Shown here in pieces: positions 26,629-35,908 of a DNA stretch of 64,000 nt. Below the pieces are notes generated by a model. It saw nothing but the letters and a program-made list of their open reading frames with translations. It was not told the origin of the DNA and did not search any database. Position 1 is the first letter of the stretch. Every line of letters begins with the position of its first letter. The DNA is from Orbus hercynius (lineage in GTDB: Bacteria > Pseudomonadota > Gammaproteobacteria > Enterobacterales > Orbaceae): contig NZ_RBWY01000001.1 of the NCBI RefSeq assembly GCF_003634275.1, forward strand, positions 679,955-743,954. Direction: 5' to 3'. Both the position numbers and the translations under genes were made by a program.

Positions 26629-27867
26629 TTACTTGTCTGCTGAATAACAGTTCCAAGCCGCTTGTAAGGCTTCACCGTATTTAGTTTTATGGCCTAATTT
26701 ATTTAATACCGCTTCAAAGGCGGTTAAAGTTTGCATCACACAATCTTTACGGGCGTTGTATCCCATTGTGCCAATGCGCCAAACATTGCCTTTAAGTGGT
26801 CCAAATGATGAACCAATTTCGATAGCAAAATCAGATAGCATCAAGTTACGTAATTGTGCATCATCGATATTTTTCGGCTTAATGACACCGACAACGTTAT
26901 TCATTTTATGGCTCACATCACCAAAAATCTCAAGGTCCATCGCTTGTAAACCCGCGAGCATCGCTTTACCATTGATTTGGTGACGAGCGATCGCATTATC
27001 CAGACCTTCTTGTAGGACAATTCGTGCACTTTCACGCGCGGCAAATAGCATGCTGGTTGCTTCGGTATGGTGATTGATTCGCTCAGCACCCCAATAGCGC
27101 ATAATCATGTCGAGATCAAAATAGTTTGAGTAAATCATCTCATCACTGCCATCAACTTCATCATCACGGCGGATACCAGATTCAACACATTTACGTTTTT
27201 GAATCAGTTCAACCATATTATCATGTAGTGTAATTGGTGCGACGCCAGGTGGGCCACTGAAGCATTTTTGTAAACTAACTGACACGCCATCTAACTGCCA
27301 CTTATCGACTTCTAATGGATTACCAATGATTGAGGCCGTTGCATCAACATAACTAATCACACCGTGACGTCGGCAAATCTGACCAATTTCATCGAGCGGT
27401 TGTAACATGGTGGTTGATGTATCACCTTGCACGCATAACAGTAGGCGAGGTTTCACTTTTTTGATGGCATCTTCAATCATATCAGGGCTAAAAACTTGTC
27501 CCCAAGGCATTTCGATAGTGTAAATTTCTGCCCGGCAACGTTTCGCAATTTCACATAACAACAAACCAAATCGACCAAAAACCGGAATGAGGACTTTATC
27601 ATTCGGGCGAATCGTTGACATTAAAACCGCTTCAATGCCGGCTCTTGCTGTGCCATCAATCACGAAAGTTTGTTGATTAGTCGTTTTGAATATATCGCGA
27701 TAAAGTGCCATCGTTTGATTCATATAGTCGGTCATCACGGGATCAAATTGTCCAATGAGCGGGGCGGCCATAGAGCGGGTAATTCGAGGATCGGCATTAA
27801 CTGGTCCTGGCCCCATTAATAAGCGATAAGGCGGATTAATCTGATCATATTGCGCAATATCTAACAT
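26629..27867 (-). CDS. pucG: (S)-ureidoglycine-glyoxylate aminotransferase
   Basis: 412 residues, class V aminotransferase fold. GPGPVNADPRI at the start and the PLP lysine in VSVSLQKCFSGPPG (about Lys201) are typical of the PucG/HpxJ branch. It transfers the amino group of ureidoglycine to glyoxylate, giving oxalurate and glycine. It lies divergently from allC and gives this cluster a route to oxalurate that does not need AllE plus AllD. Similar class V enzymes (serine-glyoxylate or alanine-glyoxylate aminotransferases) are the alternative; the allantoin context favours PucG. Confidence 0.85.
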   Translation of the reverse strand: MLDIAQYDQINPPYRLLMGPGPVNADPRITRSMAAPLIGQFDPVMTDYMNQTMALYRDIFKTTNQQTFVIDGTARAGIEAVLMSTIRPNDKVLIPVFGRFGLLLCEIAKRCRAEIYTIEMPWGQVFSPDMIEDAIKKVKPRLLLCVQGDTSTTMLQPLDEIGQICRRHGVISYVDATASIIGNPLEVDKWQLDGVSVSLQKCFSGPPGVAPITLHDNMVELIQKRKCVESGIRRDDEVDGSDEMIYSNYFDLDMIMRYWGAERINHHTEATSMLFAARESARIVLQEGLDNAIARHQINGKAMLAGLQAMDLEIFGDVSHKMNNVVGVIKPKNIDDAQLRNLMLSDFAIEIGSSFGPLKGNVWRIGTMGYNARKDCVMQTLTAFEAVLNKLGHKTKYGEALQAAWNCYSADK

Positions 27868-28209
27868 CCATAGACTCCTATTTAAAGCGATAAAACATGA
27901 TAATGATCTACAAATTACTACAAAAAATTGTAAATAATCAAATAACTAATTAATTGTATAAAAACTTGTAATTTTATTATTTCATTAATTAAATTTTTTT
28001 TAATAGTGATTAAATAAATATCTGTGTCACATTTTCGGATTTTGATTGAATTATAATGCTCCTAAAGCTTGGTTTAGTATACTGAATTTAAAACAGAGAA
28101 GGCAACTTACGTTTAACTTATGTAGATTGATTCAAGTAATCAGTGTTACATTAAGGATAACAAATTTGACTGTCAATGACAGGGATTAACGGTAATAAGG
28201 GTCATCAGT
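27868..28209. promoter_or_regulatory. Divergent control region pucG/allC
   Basis: 342 very AT-rich bases. TATAAT at 28052-28057 faces allC with a poor -35, suggesting activator dependence. TGTGTCACA (28023-28031) is a small palindrome just upstream. No gene was seen. Confidence 0.45.
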
Positions 28210-29433
28210 ATGAATATTTTAGAAAAAGATGTCGCTGAAATGGTAAATTGGATCGCCAGTTTTGGTGGCTTAGAAAATGGCGGAACAACACGATTGCTAT
28301 ACACGCCTGAATGGGTGAGAGTGCAGCATGAATTAAAAGCTCGTATGGAGCAGGCAAATATGACCGCTTATTTTGATGATGTCGGTAACTTATTTGGGCG
28401 CATAGAAGGCCAGCACGCTAACGAGCCGGTTATCATGTCTGGGTCTCACGTTGATACGGTGGTTAATGGTGGTAAACTTGATGGCCAGTTTGGCATTGTG
28501 GGGGCTTTTTTAGCCATTAAATATTTATATCAAACATACGGTAAGCCATTAAGACCCCTTGAAGTTGTCTCATTAGCGGAAGAGGAAGGCAGCCGATTCC
28601 CTTTTACCTACTGGGGCAGTAAAAATATTTTTGCTATTGCTAATCCTAACGACGTTAAGCACATTAAAGATCAAGATGGTATTAATTTTGTTGATGCGAT
28701 GACATCATGTGGCTTTAATTTTAATAGCAAACCACCACGCAATGATATTAAAGCTTTTGTGGAACTGCATATCGAACAAGGTGGCGTGCTGGAGAGAGAA
28801 CAAAAAAGCATTGGTGTGGTTACGAGTATCGTCGGTCAAAGGCGTTACAACGTCACTTTAAGAGGGCAAGCCAATCACGCCGGTACAACACCAATGAATT
28901 ATCGCAAAGATGCGGTCTATGCGTTTAGCTGTATTTGTCATGAATCAATTGATAAAGCGGTGCAGTATGGTGATCCTTTAGTACTGACATTTGGCCGAGT
29001 GAATCCAAAACCGAATGTGGTTAACGTGGTACCCGGTGAGGTGCTCTTTTCAATCGATTGCCGCCATACTGATCAGCAGGTATTAATTGATTTCACCAAA
29101 GAACTTGAAGCGGATATGCGGCGGATTGCGACCGAATTAGGCATGTCGATCGACATCTCATTATGGATGGATGAAGCGCCGATTCCAATGAATGGACATT
29201 TAACTAAGCTGCTTGAACAGCAGTGCCAAGCCGCAGGTCTTAACTACCGAGTGATGCATAGTGGCGCGGGTCACGATTCACAAATTTTTGCACCACGCGT
29301 ACCAACAACAATGATCTTTGTACCCAGTGTTGCGGGTATTAGCCATAATCCTGCCGAACATACTCATCTTGCTGATTTAACCGCAGGAGTGAAAGCATTA
29401 ACCTATATGCTATACCAATTAGCATATCAGTAA
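28210..29433 (+). CDS. allC: Allantoate amidohydrolase
   Basis: 407 residues, M20 family, aligning end to end with E. coli AllC (411). Metal ligands are visible in SGSHVDTVVNGGKLDGQFG, EEEGSRF, VELHIEQGG and the C-terminal HSGAGHDSQIFAP. It hydrolyses allantoate to ureidoglycine, ammonia and CO2. It is followed by allE on the same strand. Confidence 0.95.
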   Translation: MNILEKDVAEMVNWIASFGGLENGGTTRLLYTPEWVRVQHELKARMEQANMTAYFDDVGNLFGRIEGQHANEPVIMSGSHVDTVVNGGKLDGQFGIVGAFLAIKYLYQTYGKPLRPLEVVSLAEEEGSRFPFTYWGSKNIFAIANPNDVKHIKDQDGINFVDAMTSCGFNFNSKPPRNDIKAFVELHIEQGGVLEREQKSIGVVTSIVGQRRYNVTLRGQANHAGTTPMNYRKDAVYAFSCICHESIDKAVQYGDPLVLTFGRVNPKPNVVNVVPGEVLFSIDCRHTDQQVLIDFTKELEADMRRIATELGMSIDISLWMDEAPIPMNGHLTKLLEQQCQAAGLNYRVMHSGAGHDSQIFAPRVPTTMIFVPSVAGISHNPAEHTHLADLTAGVKALTYMLYQLAYQ

Positions 29434-29514
29434 ACCATAGTGTAAAGAACTAACGCTATAGAGTATTAAACGGCATAGACAGTAAATGAGATTGATTAAT
29501 AAAGGAAAACAACG

Positions 29515-30294
29515 ATGGGTTATTTGAATAATAATACGGGATATCCTAAAGATTTACTTGCATCAAGAGCGGTTATTAAAAAAGATAATTATGCGTTAAT
29601 TCCACCAGATGGACTGGTGAAAAACGTGATCCCAGGCTTTGATAATTGTGATATTACGATTTTGGCTACACCAAAATTAGGTGCATCATTTGTCGATTAT
29701 ATTGTCACGATGAATCAAGGCGGTGAAAACCGTCAAGGCTTTGGCGGTGAAGGCATTGAGATTTTTGTTTATGTCATTGAAGGGGATGTTAAGGCGAGTG
29801 CTGATACACAGCATTTTGACTTAACTTGTGGCGGGTTTTTATATTGTCCGCCTGGCGTTAAACTATACTTAAAAAATAATACCACAACGTCAAAACTGTT
29901 TTTGTATAAACGCCGTTATCAACCTCTTGCTGGTCATAAGCCTTACGTTGTATCGAATAATGTTAATAATTTACCTAAAATCGATTACGAAGGCATGACC
30001 GATGTCGCAGTACAAGACTTTTTACCTAAAGAGCTCGCCTTTGATATGAATTTTCATATCTTGACGTTCAAACCGGGTGCGAGCCATGGCTACATTGAAA
30101 CCCACGTCCAAGAACACGGCGCTTATTTACTGAGCGGTGAGGGAATGTATGTGTTAGATAATGATTGGATTCCAGTCAAAAAAGACGATTATATTTTTAT
30201 GGCGGCTTATGCGCTGCAAGCGTGTTATGCGGTAGGTCATGAATCGCTGAGTTATATTTATTCGAAAGATTGTCATCGAGATGTTGAGCTATAA
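29515..30294 (+). CDS. allE: (S)-ureidoglycine aminohydrolase
   Basis: 259 residues, bicupin fold as in E. coli AllE/YlbA (261). The N-terminal cupin is about 30-130 and the C-terminal cupin about 150-255, the latter with the metal motif [18 protein letters not shown]. It removes the amino group of (S)-ureidoglycine to give (S)-ureidoglycolate and ammonia. A GGAAAA ribosome site lies at a good distance. Confidence 0.94.
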   Translation: MGYLNNNTGYPKDLLASRAVIKKDNYALIPPDGLVKNVIPGFDNCDITILATPKLGASFVDYIVTMNQGGENRQGFGGEGIEIFVYVIEGDVKASADTQHFDLTCGGFLYCPPGVKLYLKNNTTTSKLFLYKRRYQPLAGHKPYVVSNNVNNLPKIDYEGMTDVAVQDFLPKELAFDMNFHILTFKPGASHGYIETHVQEHGAYLLSGEGMYVLDNDWIPVKKDDYIFMAAYALQACYAVGHESLSYIYSKDCHRDVEL

Positions 30295-30389
30295 GACAAT
30301 CACAATGCCGGCTAGTGATAGACGTAAATCAACGAGATAACGGCTATCACTAAACATTATTATGGTTTTTTAAGCATGGAGCGATAAAT

Positions 30390-31283
30390 ATGAATCAGGT
30401 TTTTAGAATTGCTGCAACGGGATTGTCGATGAATTATATGCCCGAATATGTTGCGCAAGAACAAGGTTTTTTTGCAGAACAACGATTAATTGTTGAATCT
30501 TATGTTCCTTCCCCTTGGACACAGTGCTTAACGGATGTCGATAAACAAGATGCGGATGTTGTCGTTGGCGGCATTTGGTTGCCACTAATCTATATGGATC
30601 GCATCGCTAATTATTACTCATTTGCCAAAATTGCGTCGCGTTGCCCACTCGTCATCGTGTCAAGACAAAAAATAGCTGAACCGTTAAATTGGCGGGCGAT
30701 GGAGCATAAACGTGTTTTGGTTTCCGGCGGTGATGGAGCAAGCCATTATTTATCGGTTGCGGGCTGTGCCAAAGAAGGCGGAGCGGAGATACAAAAAATA
30801 CGGTTTATTCATGACTTTTCTACCTCCATGATCATTGATATGTTTTTAGGCGGATTTGGTGATTTTATTGTGTTACAACCGGATATGGCTAATAAGTTTA
30901 TTGCTGATGGCCGTGCCTATTTGTACTGCGATCTTTCGAGGCATGGTGGTATTATTCCGTGGAGTGTCTATTACGGCACCGAAGCCCTGTTTAATCACCC
31001 TGACAATTTGGCTGGTCGATTCTATCAAGCGCTACAAAAAGCCACGACTTGGCTGCTTGAGAACGGTGGTAAGGGATGTAAAAGCATTATTGAACGTAAT
31101 TGGCCACATGTAAAATTGGCTGATGGCATTGCAACCATTGATCGGTTTTGTCAAATTGGTATGTGGACACCATCAATTGAGATTACGGAGCAAGAACTCA
31201 CCCGTTGGCAAGGATTCTTAGTCGAAGGTGATATCCTTGATAAGCCATTAGATTATCGCAAAGTAGTTAAAAAAGTTATTTAA
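30390..31283 (+). CDS. THI5/NMT1-like (SBP-fold) protein without signal peptide
   Basis: 297 residues resembling periplasmic binding proteins of the NMT1/THI5/SsuA group (MPEYVAQEQGFFAEQ, DADVVVGGIWLPLIYMDR, FGDFIVLQPDMANKFIADG). The start MNQVFRIAATGLSMNY has no secretion signal, and no ABC permease or ATPase is nearby, so it is probably cytoplasmic. It sits between allE and an SLC1-type transporter in the ureide operon. Possible roles are a ligand-sensing partner or an enzyme of ureide metabolism; its function is not known to me. Confidence 0.65.
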   Translation: MNQVFRIAATGLSMNYMPEYVAQEQGFFAEQRLIVESYVPSPWTQCLTDVDKQDADVVVGGIWLPLIYMDRIANYYSFAKIASRCPLVIVSRQKIAEPLNWRAMEHKRVLVSGGDGASHYLSVAGCAKEGGAEIQKIRFIHDFSTSMIIDMFLGGFGDFIVLQPDMANKFIADGRAYLYCDLSRHGGIIPWSVYYGTEALFNHPDNLAGRFYQALQKATTWLLENGGKGCKSIIERNWPHVKLADGIATIDRFCQIGMWTPSIEITEQELTRWQGFLVEGDILDKPLDYRKVVKKVI

Positions 31284-31321
31284 ATTTATTGATTACGCCC
31301 TCACTTGTAAGGTTTGTTAAT

Positions 31322-32620
31322 ATGCAAAATTTAGTAAAATTTTTTAAAGGACTCTCTGGCAGAATTATTATTGGGATGCTGTTAGGGGTTGCGGTTGGGT
31401 TATTCATTCAAGCTTATAAAGCCGATTATACGGTGCTGGAAACCTTGCCAACCTACCTGGATATGCTCGGTAAAATGTTCCTCAACTTAATGAATATGTG
31501 TATTCCATTCTTAATTTTTGGCTCAATAGTGATGTCGGTTTCATCGCTAGATCTCAAAGAATTTGGCACTGTTGGTGGTCGAACACTGTTATTATTTTTG
31601 ATTACCACAGCGTGCGCGGCATTTTTTGCTGTCATTATCTCTTCTATGCTGCCTTTTGCTCAAGATCCTCTCGCGGCGGCGCAAGCAATTGCTAATGGTG
31701 ATCATTCGATCGCCCATAAAGGCGCAAAAGATATCATTCTTAACTTTTTCCCAAGCAATGTGTTTGTCGCTTTTTCTCAGCCAATTGTCTTACAAGTTAT
31801 TGTGTTTGGCTGCCTGTTTGGTTTATGTATTAATATGCTCAAAGATACGGTGCCTGGCGTATCAACGTTGCTGGAAGTGACACTCGCGTTTCGCGCGGTC
31901 ATTATGAAAATTATTACGATGGTGATGTACATTGCACCTATCGGTATTTTTGGTATTTTATCTTATACTATTGCAACTAAAGGCCTTGAAACACTGATTT
32001 CATTAGGGCAGGTGTTAATCTATATCACTTTGATTAATATTGCATTTTTAGTACTTTATTTTATCTACATATCGGTTCGCTATGGTTTAAGCTTAGGTAT
32101 GCTGATTAAAAAGAGTGCCAATGTCATTATTTTTGCGGTGACCACTACTTCAACGGCGATGTGTTTACCCGTTGCGATGCAAGATGCAAAATATTTAGGT
32201 GTCAAAGAGAAACTGTCTCATTTTATTCTACCATTAGGTAATTCGCTTAATACTAATGGTGGGCCGATTACCAATGTTGTCATTGTGGTTGCGGCGATGT
32301 CATTAAGTGGCACACCTATGGATATGATGTTTTATTTCTTATTAGCGATTTACGCAACGATTGCGGCATTTGGTAACCCTGGCGTAATTGGTGGCGCTCT
32401 GGTGTCATTAGCGGTAGTATGTGATCTATCGGGTGTGCCGTTAGATGTCGCCGTGATTTTCTTTGGTGTCGATTATTTCTTGGGAATTACCCGTGTACCT
32501 TGTAATATTATGGGCAGTATTTTCTGCTCTATTATGATGGCTAAAAAACGCGGTGAATTTGATAAAGAGGTATTTAATACTCCGTTAGACGTGTTAATGG
32601 CACAAACTGAACGGAAGTAA
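31322..32620 (+). CDS. SLC1/DAACS-family symporter, candidate ureide transporter
   Basis: 432 residues from the ATG at 31322 (AAGG upstream); a TTG at 31289 is possible but less likely. It has about eight helices plus two re-entrant hairpins, as in GltP/DctA. The substrate-site motifs are altered: the hairpin motif reads TTTSTAMCLP in place of the serine-rich stretch, the NMDGT-type motif reads NTNGGPI, and the last helix reads DYFLGITRVPCNIMG. This suggests a substrate other than glutamate, aspartate or succinate. Its place directly before allB makes allantoin or allantoate the obvious candidate; this is inference. Confidence 0.75.
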   Translation: MQNLVKFFKGLSGRIIIGMLLGVAVGLFIQAYKADYTVLETLPTYLDMLGKMFLNLMNMCIPFLIFGSIVMSVSSLDLKEFGTVGGRTLLLFLITTACAAFFAVIISSMLPFAQDPLAAAQAIANGDHSIAHKGAKDIILNFFPSNVFVAFSQPIVLQVIVFGCLFGLCINMLKDTVPGVSTLLEVTLAFRAVIMKIITMVMYIAPIGIFGILSYTIATKGLETLISLGQVLIYITLINIAFLVLYFIYISVRYGLSLGMLIKKSANVIIFAVTTTSTAMCLPVAMQDAKYLGVKEKLSHFILPLGNSLNTNGGPITNVVIVVAAMSLSGTPMDMMFYFLLAIYATIAAFGNPGVIGGALVSLAVVCDLSGVPLDVAVIFFGVDYFLGITRVPCNIMGSIFCSIMMAKKRGEFDKEVFNTPLDVLMAQTERK

Positions 32621-32709
32621 TTTGGTCGTAACATGAAATAGCAATGTAAAGCAATGAGGCAGTACGGATCATTGCTTTATATTCAAGTTAAACAGGAATT
32701 GAGACAATT

Positions 32710-34077
32710 ATGAGCAAATTTGATTTAATCATTAAAAATGGTTTAGTAATTTTAGATTCAGGTGAGGTTAAGGTTGATATTGCTGTTAAACAAGGCAAGA
32801 TTGCCGCGATCGGTTATGATTTAGGTGAGGCAAATAAGATCATCGATGCTGAGGGATTAATTGTTAGTCCCGGCATGGTCGATGTGCATGTGCATATTAC
32901 CGATCCTGGCGGCGTGAGAGCCGATTGGGAAGGCTATGTCACCGGAACGAGATCTTGTGCTAAAGGCGGCGTGACGACGTTTGTTGAAATGCCACTTAAT
33001 CAGTTACCGGCAACCGTCAATGCCGATAGCATTGCAAAAAAATACCAAGCTGGCAAAGATAAACTGCATGTCGATGTCGCTTCATATGGCGGCTTAGTGC
33101 CACACAATATCAATGGTGGCATTCAAGAGTTAGATCAAGCGGGCGTTGCGGCTTATAAGTGTTTTATGACCACGTGTGGCGATCCTAATATCGAAGGGGA
33201 TTTTGATAAAGCGGACGATTATACCCTATATGAAGGGATGAAACAGATTGCGAAAACCGGTAAAATTTTGGCTATTCACGCTGAAAATGGTACTATCGCC
33301 AGCGGACTGGCAAAAGCGGCCAGAGCACGCGGTGAAACAACGCTAGCGCAATATGTGGCAACTCGGCCGGTGTTTACTGAAGTGGAAGCGATTCGCCGCG
33401 CTATTTATCTGGCCAAAATTACCGGTTGTCGAATCCATATCTGTCACGTTGCTTGCCCGGAAGGGGTTGAAGAAGTGAGCAAAGCGCGCGCTGAAGGCGT
33501 TGATGTGACATGTGAAACCTGCCTTCATTACCTCTATTTTGTCACTGATGAGTTAGATAAAATCGGTATGTCTGCAAAATGTTCGCCGCCGATTCGTGAT
33601 CAAGCCGCTAAAGAGGGATTATGGCAACAGATCTTTTCTGGTGCGTTATTAACGGTTGTCTCGGATCACTCACCTTGTTCACCTGGTTTAAAAGAGAAAA
33701 CCGATGCCTTTGAAGCGTGGGGTGGTATCTCTGGTGTGCAAAATAACGTCGATATTTTCTTCGATGAAGGGGTGCAAAAAAGAGGCCTATCACTGAAAGC
33801 ATTTGCTGATCTGATCGCGAAAAAGCCGGCGGAGCGCTTTAATTTACCAACCAAAGGCTCAATTGCAATTGGCAAAGATGCGGATTTGGTATTAATTAAA
33901 CCGAACTCATCGTATGTTTTACAAGCGGCAGACTTAGAGTATCGTAATAAATTCAGCCCATATGTCGGTAGAACGATTAATGCACAAATTGCCCAAACAT
34001 ATTTGCGCGGTCAATTGATCTATTCACTAGAAAATGGCGTGGTTGATAAACCGCTTGGTGAGTATATTTATCGTTAA
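32710..34077 (+). CDS. allB: Allantoinase
   Basis: 455 residues, cyclic amidohydrolase, aligning end to end with E. coli AllB (453). Zinc ligands are visible: HVH (DVHVHITDPG), the carbamylated lysine in AAYKCFMTTCGD, histidines in AIHAENG and ICHVACPEG, and aspartate in VVSDHSPCSPG. It opens the allantoin ring to allantoate, the first step of the pathway here. Confidence 0.95.
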   Translation: MSKFDLIIKNGLVILDSGEVKVDIAVKQGKIAAIGYDLGEANKIIDAEGLIVSPGMVDVHVHITDPGGVRADWEGYVTGTRSCAKGGVTTFVEMPLNQLPATVNADSIAKKYQAGKDKLHVDVASYGGLVPHNINGGIQELDQAGVAAYKCFMTTCGDPNIEGDFDKADDYTLYEGMKQIAKTGKILAIHAENGTIASGLAKAARARGETTLAQYVATRPVFTEVEAIRRAIYLAKITGCRIHICHVACPEGVEEVSKARAEGVDVTCETCLHYLYFVTDELDKIGMSAKCSPPIRDQAAKEGLWQQIFSGALLTVVSDHSPCSPGLKEKTDAFEAWGGISGVQNNVDIFFDEGVQKRGLSLKAFADLIAKKPAERFNLPTKGSIAIGKDADLVLIKPNSSYVLQAADLEYRNKFSPYVGRTINAQIAQTYLRGQLIYSLENGVVDKPLGEYIYR

Positions 34078-34101
34078 GATAACGCATTGTGTACTTAGTT
34101 T

Positions 34102-34131
34102 AAAAAAGGATGATATAAATCATCCTTTTTT
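34102..34131. terminator. Bidirectional terminator between allB and allS
   Basis: AAAAAAGGATGAT (34102-34114) pairs perfectly with ATCATCCTTTTTT (34119-34131) around ATAA. It has T-tracts on both strands, separating convergent operons. Confidence 0.88.
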
Positions 34132-34132
34132 A

Positions 34133-35056
34133 TTAGCGTTTGATATCGATATTGGTATAAAACGCTTCCGCGATTGGGTGATTATTGGTAAATAGCGTCA
34201 CCAGTTCATTAATCACTTTGCCCATATTGCTCTTTCTCCAGGCAATCGATAGTTGGGAAGGTAGTCGTGCGTTAACGACATCACAAGTGACGAGTTGGTT
34301 ACTATCAAGGTAGGGTTGGCATAACCTTTTAGGTAAAAATCCCGCGCTGACGCCTTTTAGGTGGCAAACAAGCTTGGTTTGTAAGTTAGGCACAATAATT
34401 TCACGTTGACCCGGCAGTAACCAGCCTACGCGTTTACTCATTTTGATCGAGGTATCTTCGACATTAATGGCATCAAAATTACGCAGCGTTTCATTATTTA
34501 ATCTGCCGGTCATCTTGGCAAGTGGGTGGTTTTGCTCAGCAACAAACACCCATGAAACTTCACCAATCGGGTAAATATTAAACATCGAGTCTAATGATTC
34601 CCAGCCCGTTGCACCAATGGCAAAATGGCTGTCACCATTGAGTAAAGAGTCCCAAACGCCCATGTAAACTTGTCTTTTGATATTAAATTGGGTAAACGGA
34701 AACTGTTTTTTTAAATACGCTAACAGATCGGCAACTGCTTCGGGGGAGAACAACAGATTATTGATGGTAATATTGATTTGCCGCTCAATGCCATTTTGTA
34801 TCTCTTTGAGCTCTTCTGGCATATTCTCTATCCAACGTAGCCAATTGCAGCAGTTAAGATACAGGTGCTCCCCGGCGAGTGTTAAGGTAATCGACCGGGT
34901 AGTACGTTTAAAAAGCTGAATGCCAAGCTGTTGTTCTAACGCTTTGATTCGATATGTAATTGTTGCTGGAGTTTTAAAGAGAATTTTAGATGCTTTAGAA
35001 AAGCTATTACATTCAACGACAGTAATAAAAGTTTTTATCGTTTCTTGTTCCAGCAT
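34133..35056 (-). CDS. allS: LysR-type activator of allantoin genes
   Basis: 307 residues aligning along its whole length with E. coli AllS (308). It has an N-terminal winged helix (SFSKASKILFKTPATITYRIKALE) and a LysR substrate domain with FTQFNIKRQVYMGVWDSLL. AllS activates the allD-allF region in E. coli in response to allantoin. Here it is the last gene of the allF-allG-allH operon, 8 bases after allH, so the activator would be made along with its target. Confidence 0.92.
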   Translation of the reverse strand: MLEQETIKTFITVVECNSFSKASKILFKTPATITYRIKALEQQLGIQLFKRTTRSITLTLAGEHLYLNCCNWLRWIENMPEELKEIQNGIERQINITINNLLFSPEAVADLLAYLKKQFPFTQFNIKRQVYMGVWDSLLNGDSHFAIGATGWESLDSMFNIYPIGEVSWVFVAEQNHPLAKMTGRLNNETLRNFDAINVEDTSIKMSKRVGWLLPGQREIIVPNLQTKLVCHLKGVSAGFLPKRLCQPYLDSNQLVTCDVVNARLPSQLSIAWRKSNMGKVINELVTLFTNNHPIAEAFYTNIDIKR

Positions 35057-35064
35057 AATAGTAC

Positions 35065-35904
35065 CTACCTGTATTTATATTTTTCTAATATCAAGGAACC
35101 TAGCCAAATACCGAGCAAAATATCTGCTCCGGACGTATGACCATAATTCAGTAGACGTTTAACTGAGGTTAAATTAATTGTACGTTTATTACCGATTAAG
35201 TGTATCACATTTAATAGATTTGCTGAAAATATTCCTTGCGCGGCATAAGCCAGAAAATTAGCACTCACGCGGGTTGTTTGTGGGTCAAGTAACGGCAAAT
35301 TCAATGTGTGTGGCACTGGATTTAATAAACGGCTACAAAATGGGTCTGCTTGAATAATCAGTAAAATACCGGTAATGATATCATCTCCTGTTGGCGTTAG
35401 GCCTGGGCCTAAACCAATCAAAAATGATAAATCATAAGGTTCATCATCTAACAGCAATAATATCTGTTCGATTAATTTGTTTAGCTCGGGTGGCAGGGTA
35501 TTTTGTCGGATCGATTTTAACGGGCCAAACAGGCCTGTTTGATGCTCAAATTGATGCATCAATTGATCGATAAATGTGAATGATGAGATAAATTTTTTGT
35601 GTATCATCAGATTCAATTTACGCGTATCATTGCTGATTAAACGCTGGTTTATCTCAATACCATTTGCTTTTTGCCGCATAGGCAGCGAGGCGTTAGCCGC
35701 TAATTGCTCTTTAACATGAGCAAAATCACGCTGTTTTAGCACATAGCCCATTGGGCTAATATCATTGTGATGGCAATGGAGCGTAACTAACTGCTGTTTA
35801 TCATTAACCAGATTAATAACGCGATCATGAATGCTTAAACAGTGAAGCGTTCCTATTAGAGCCGGGACACTGTCACTAATAGCAAGAGGCTTCACTATTG
35901 TCAT
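35065..35904 (-). CDS. allH: DUF2877 protein AllH (YlbF), oxamate carbamoyltransferase component
   Basis: 279 residues with the DUF2877 signature FLIGLGPGLTPTGDDIITGILL and NYGHTSGADILLGIWLG. In E. coli YlbF works with FdrA and YlbE in splitting oxalurate and has been renamed AllH. It starts 4 bases after the allG stop. Confidence 0.88.
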   Translation of the reverse strand: MTIVKPLAISDSVPALIGTLHCLSIHDRVINLVNDKQQLVTLHCHHNDISPMGYVLKQRDFAHVKEQLAANASLPMRQKANGIEINQRLISNDTRKLNLMIHKKFISSFTFIDQLMHQFEHQTGLFGPLKSIRQNTLPPELNKLIEQILLLLDDEPYDLSFLIGLGPGLTPTGDDIITGILLIIQADPFCSRLLNPVPHTLNLPLLDPQTTRVSANFLAYAAQGIFSANLLNVIHLIGNKRTINLTSVKRLLNYGHTSGADILLGIWLGSLILEKYKYR

Positions 35905-35908
35905 GGTA

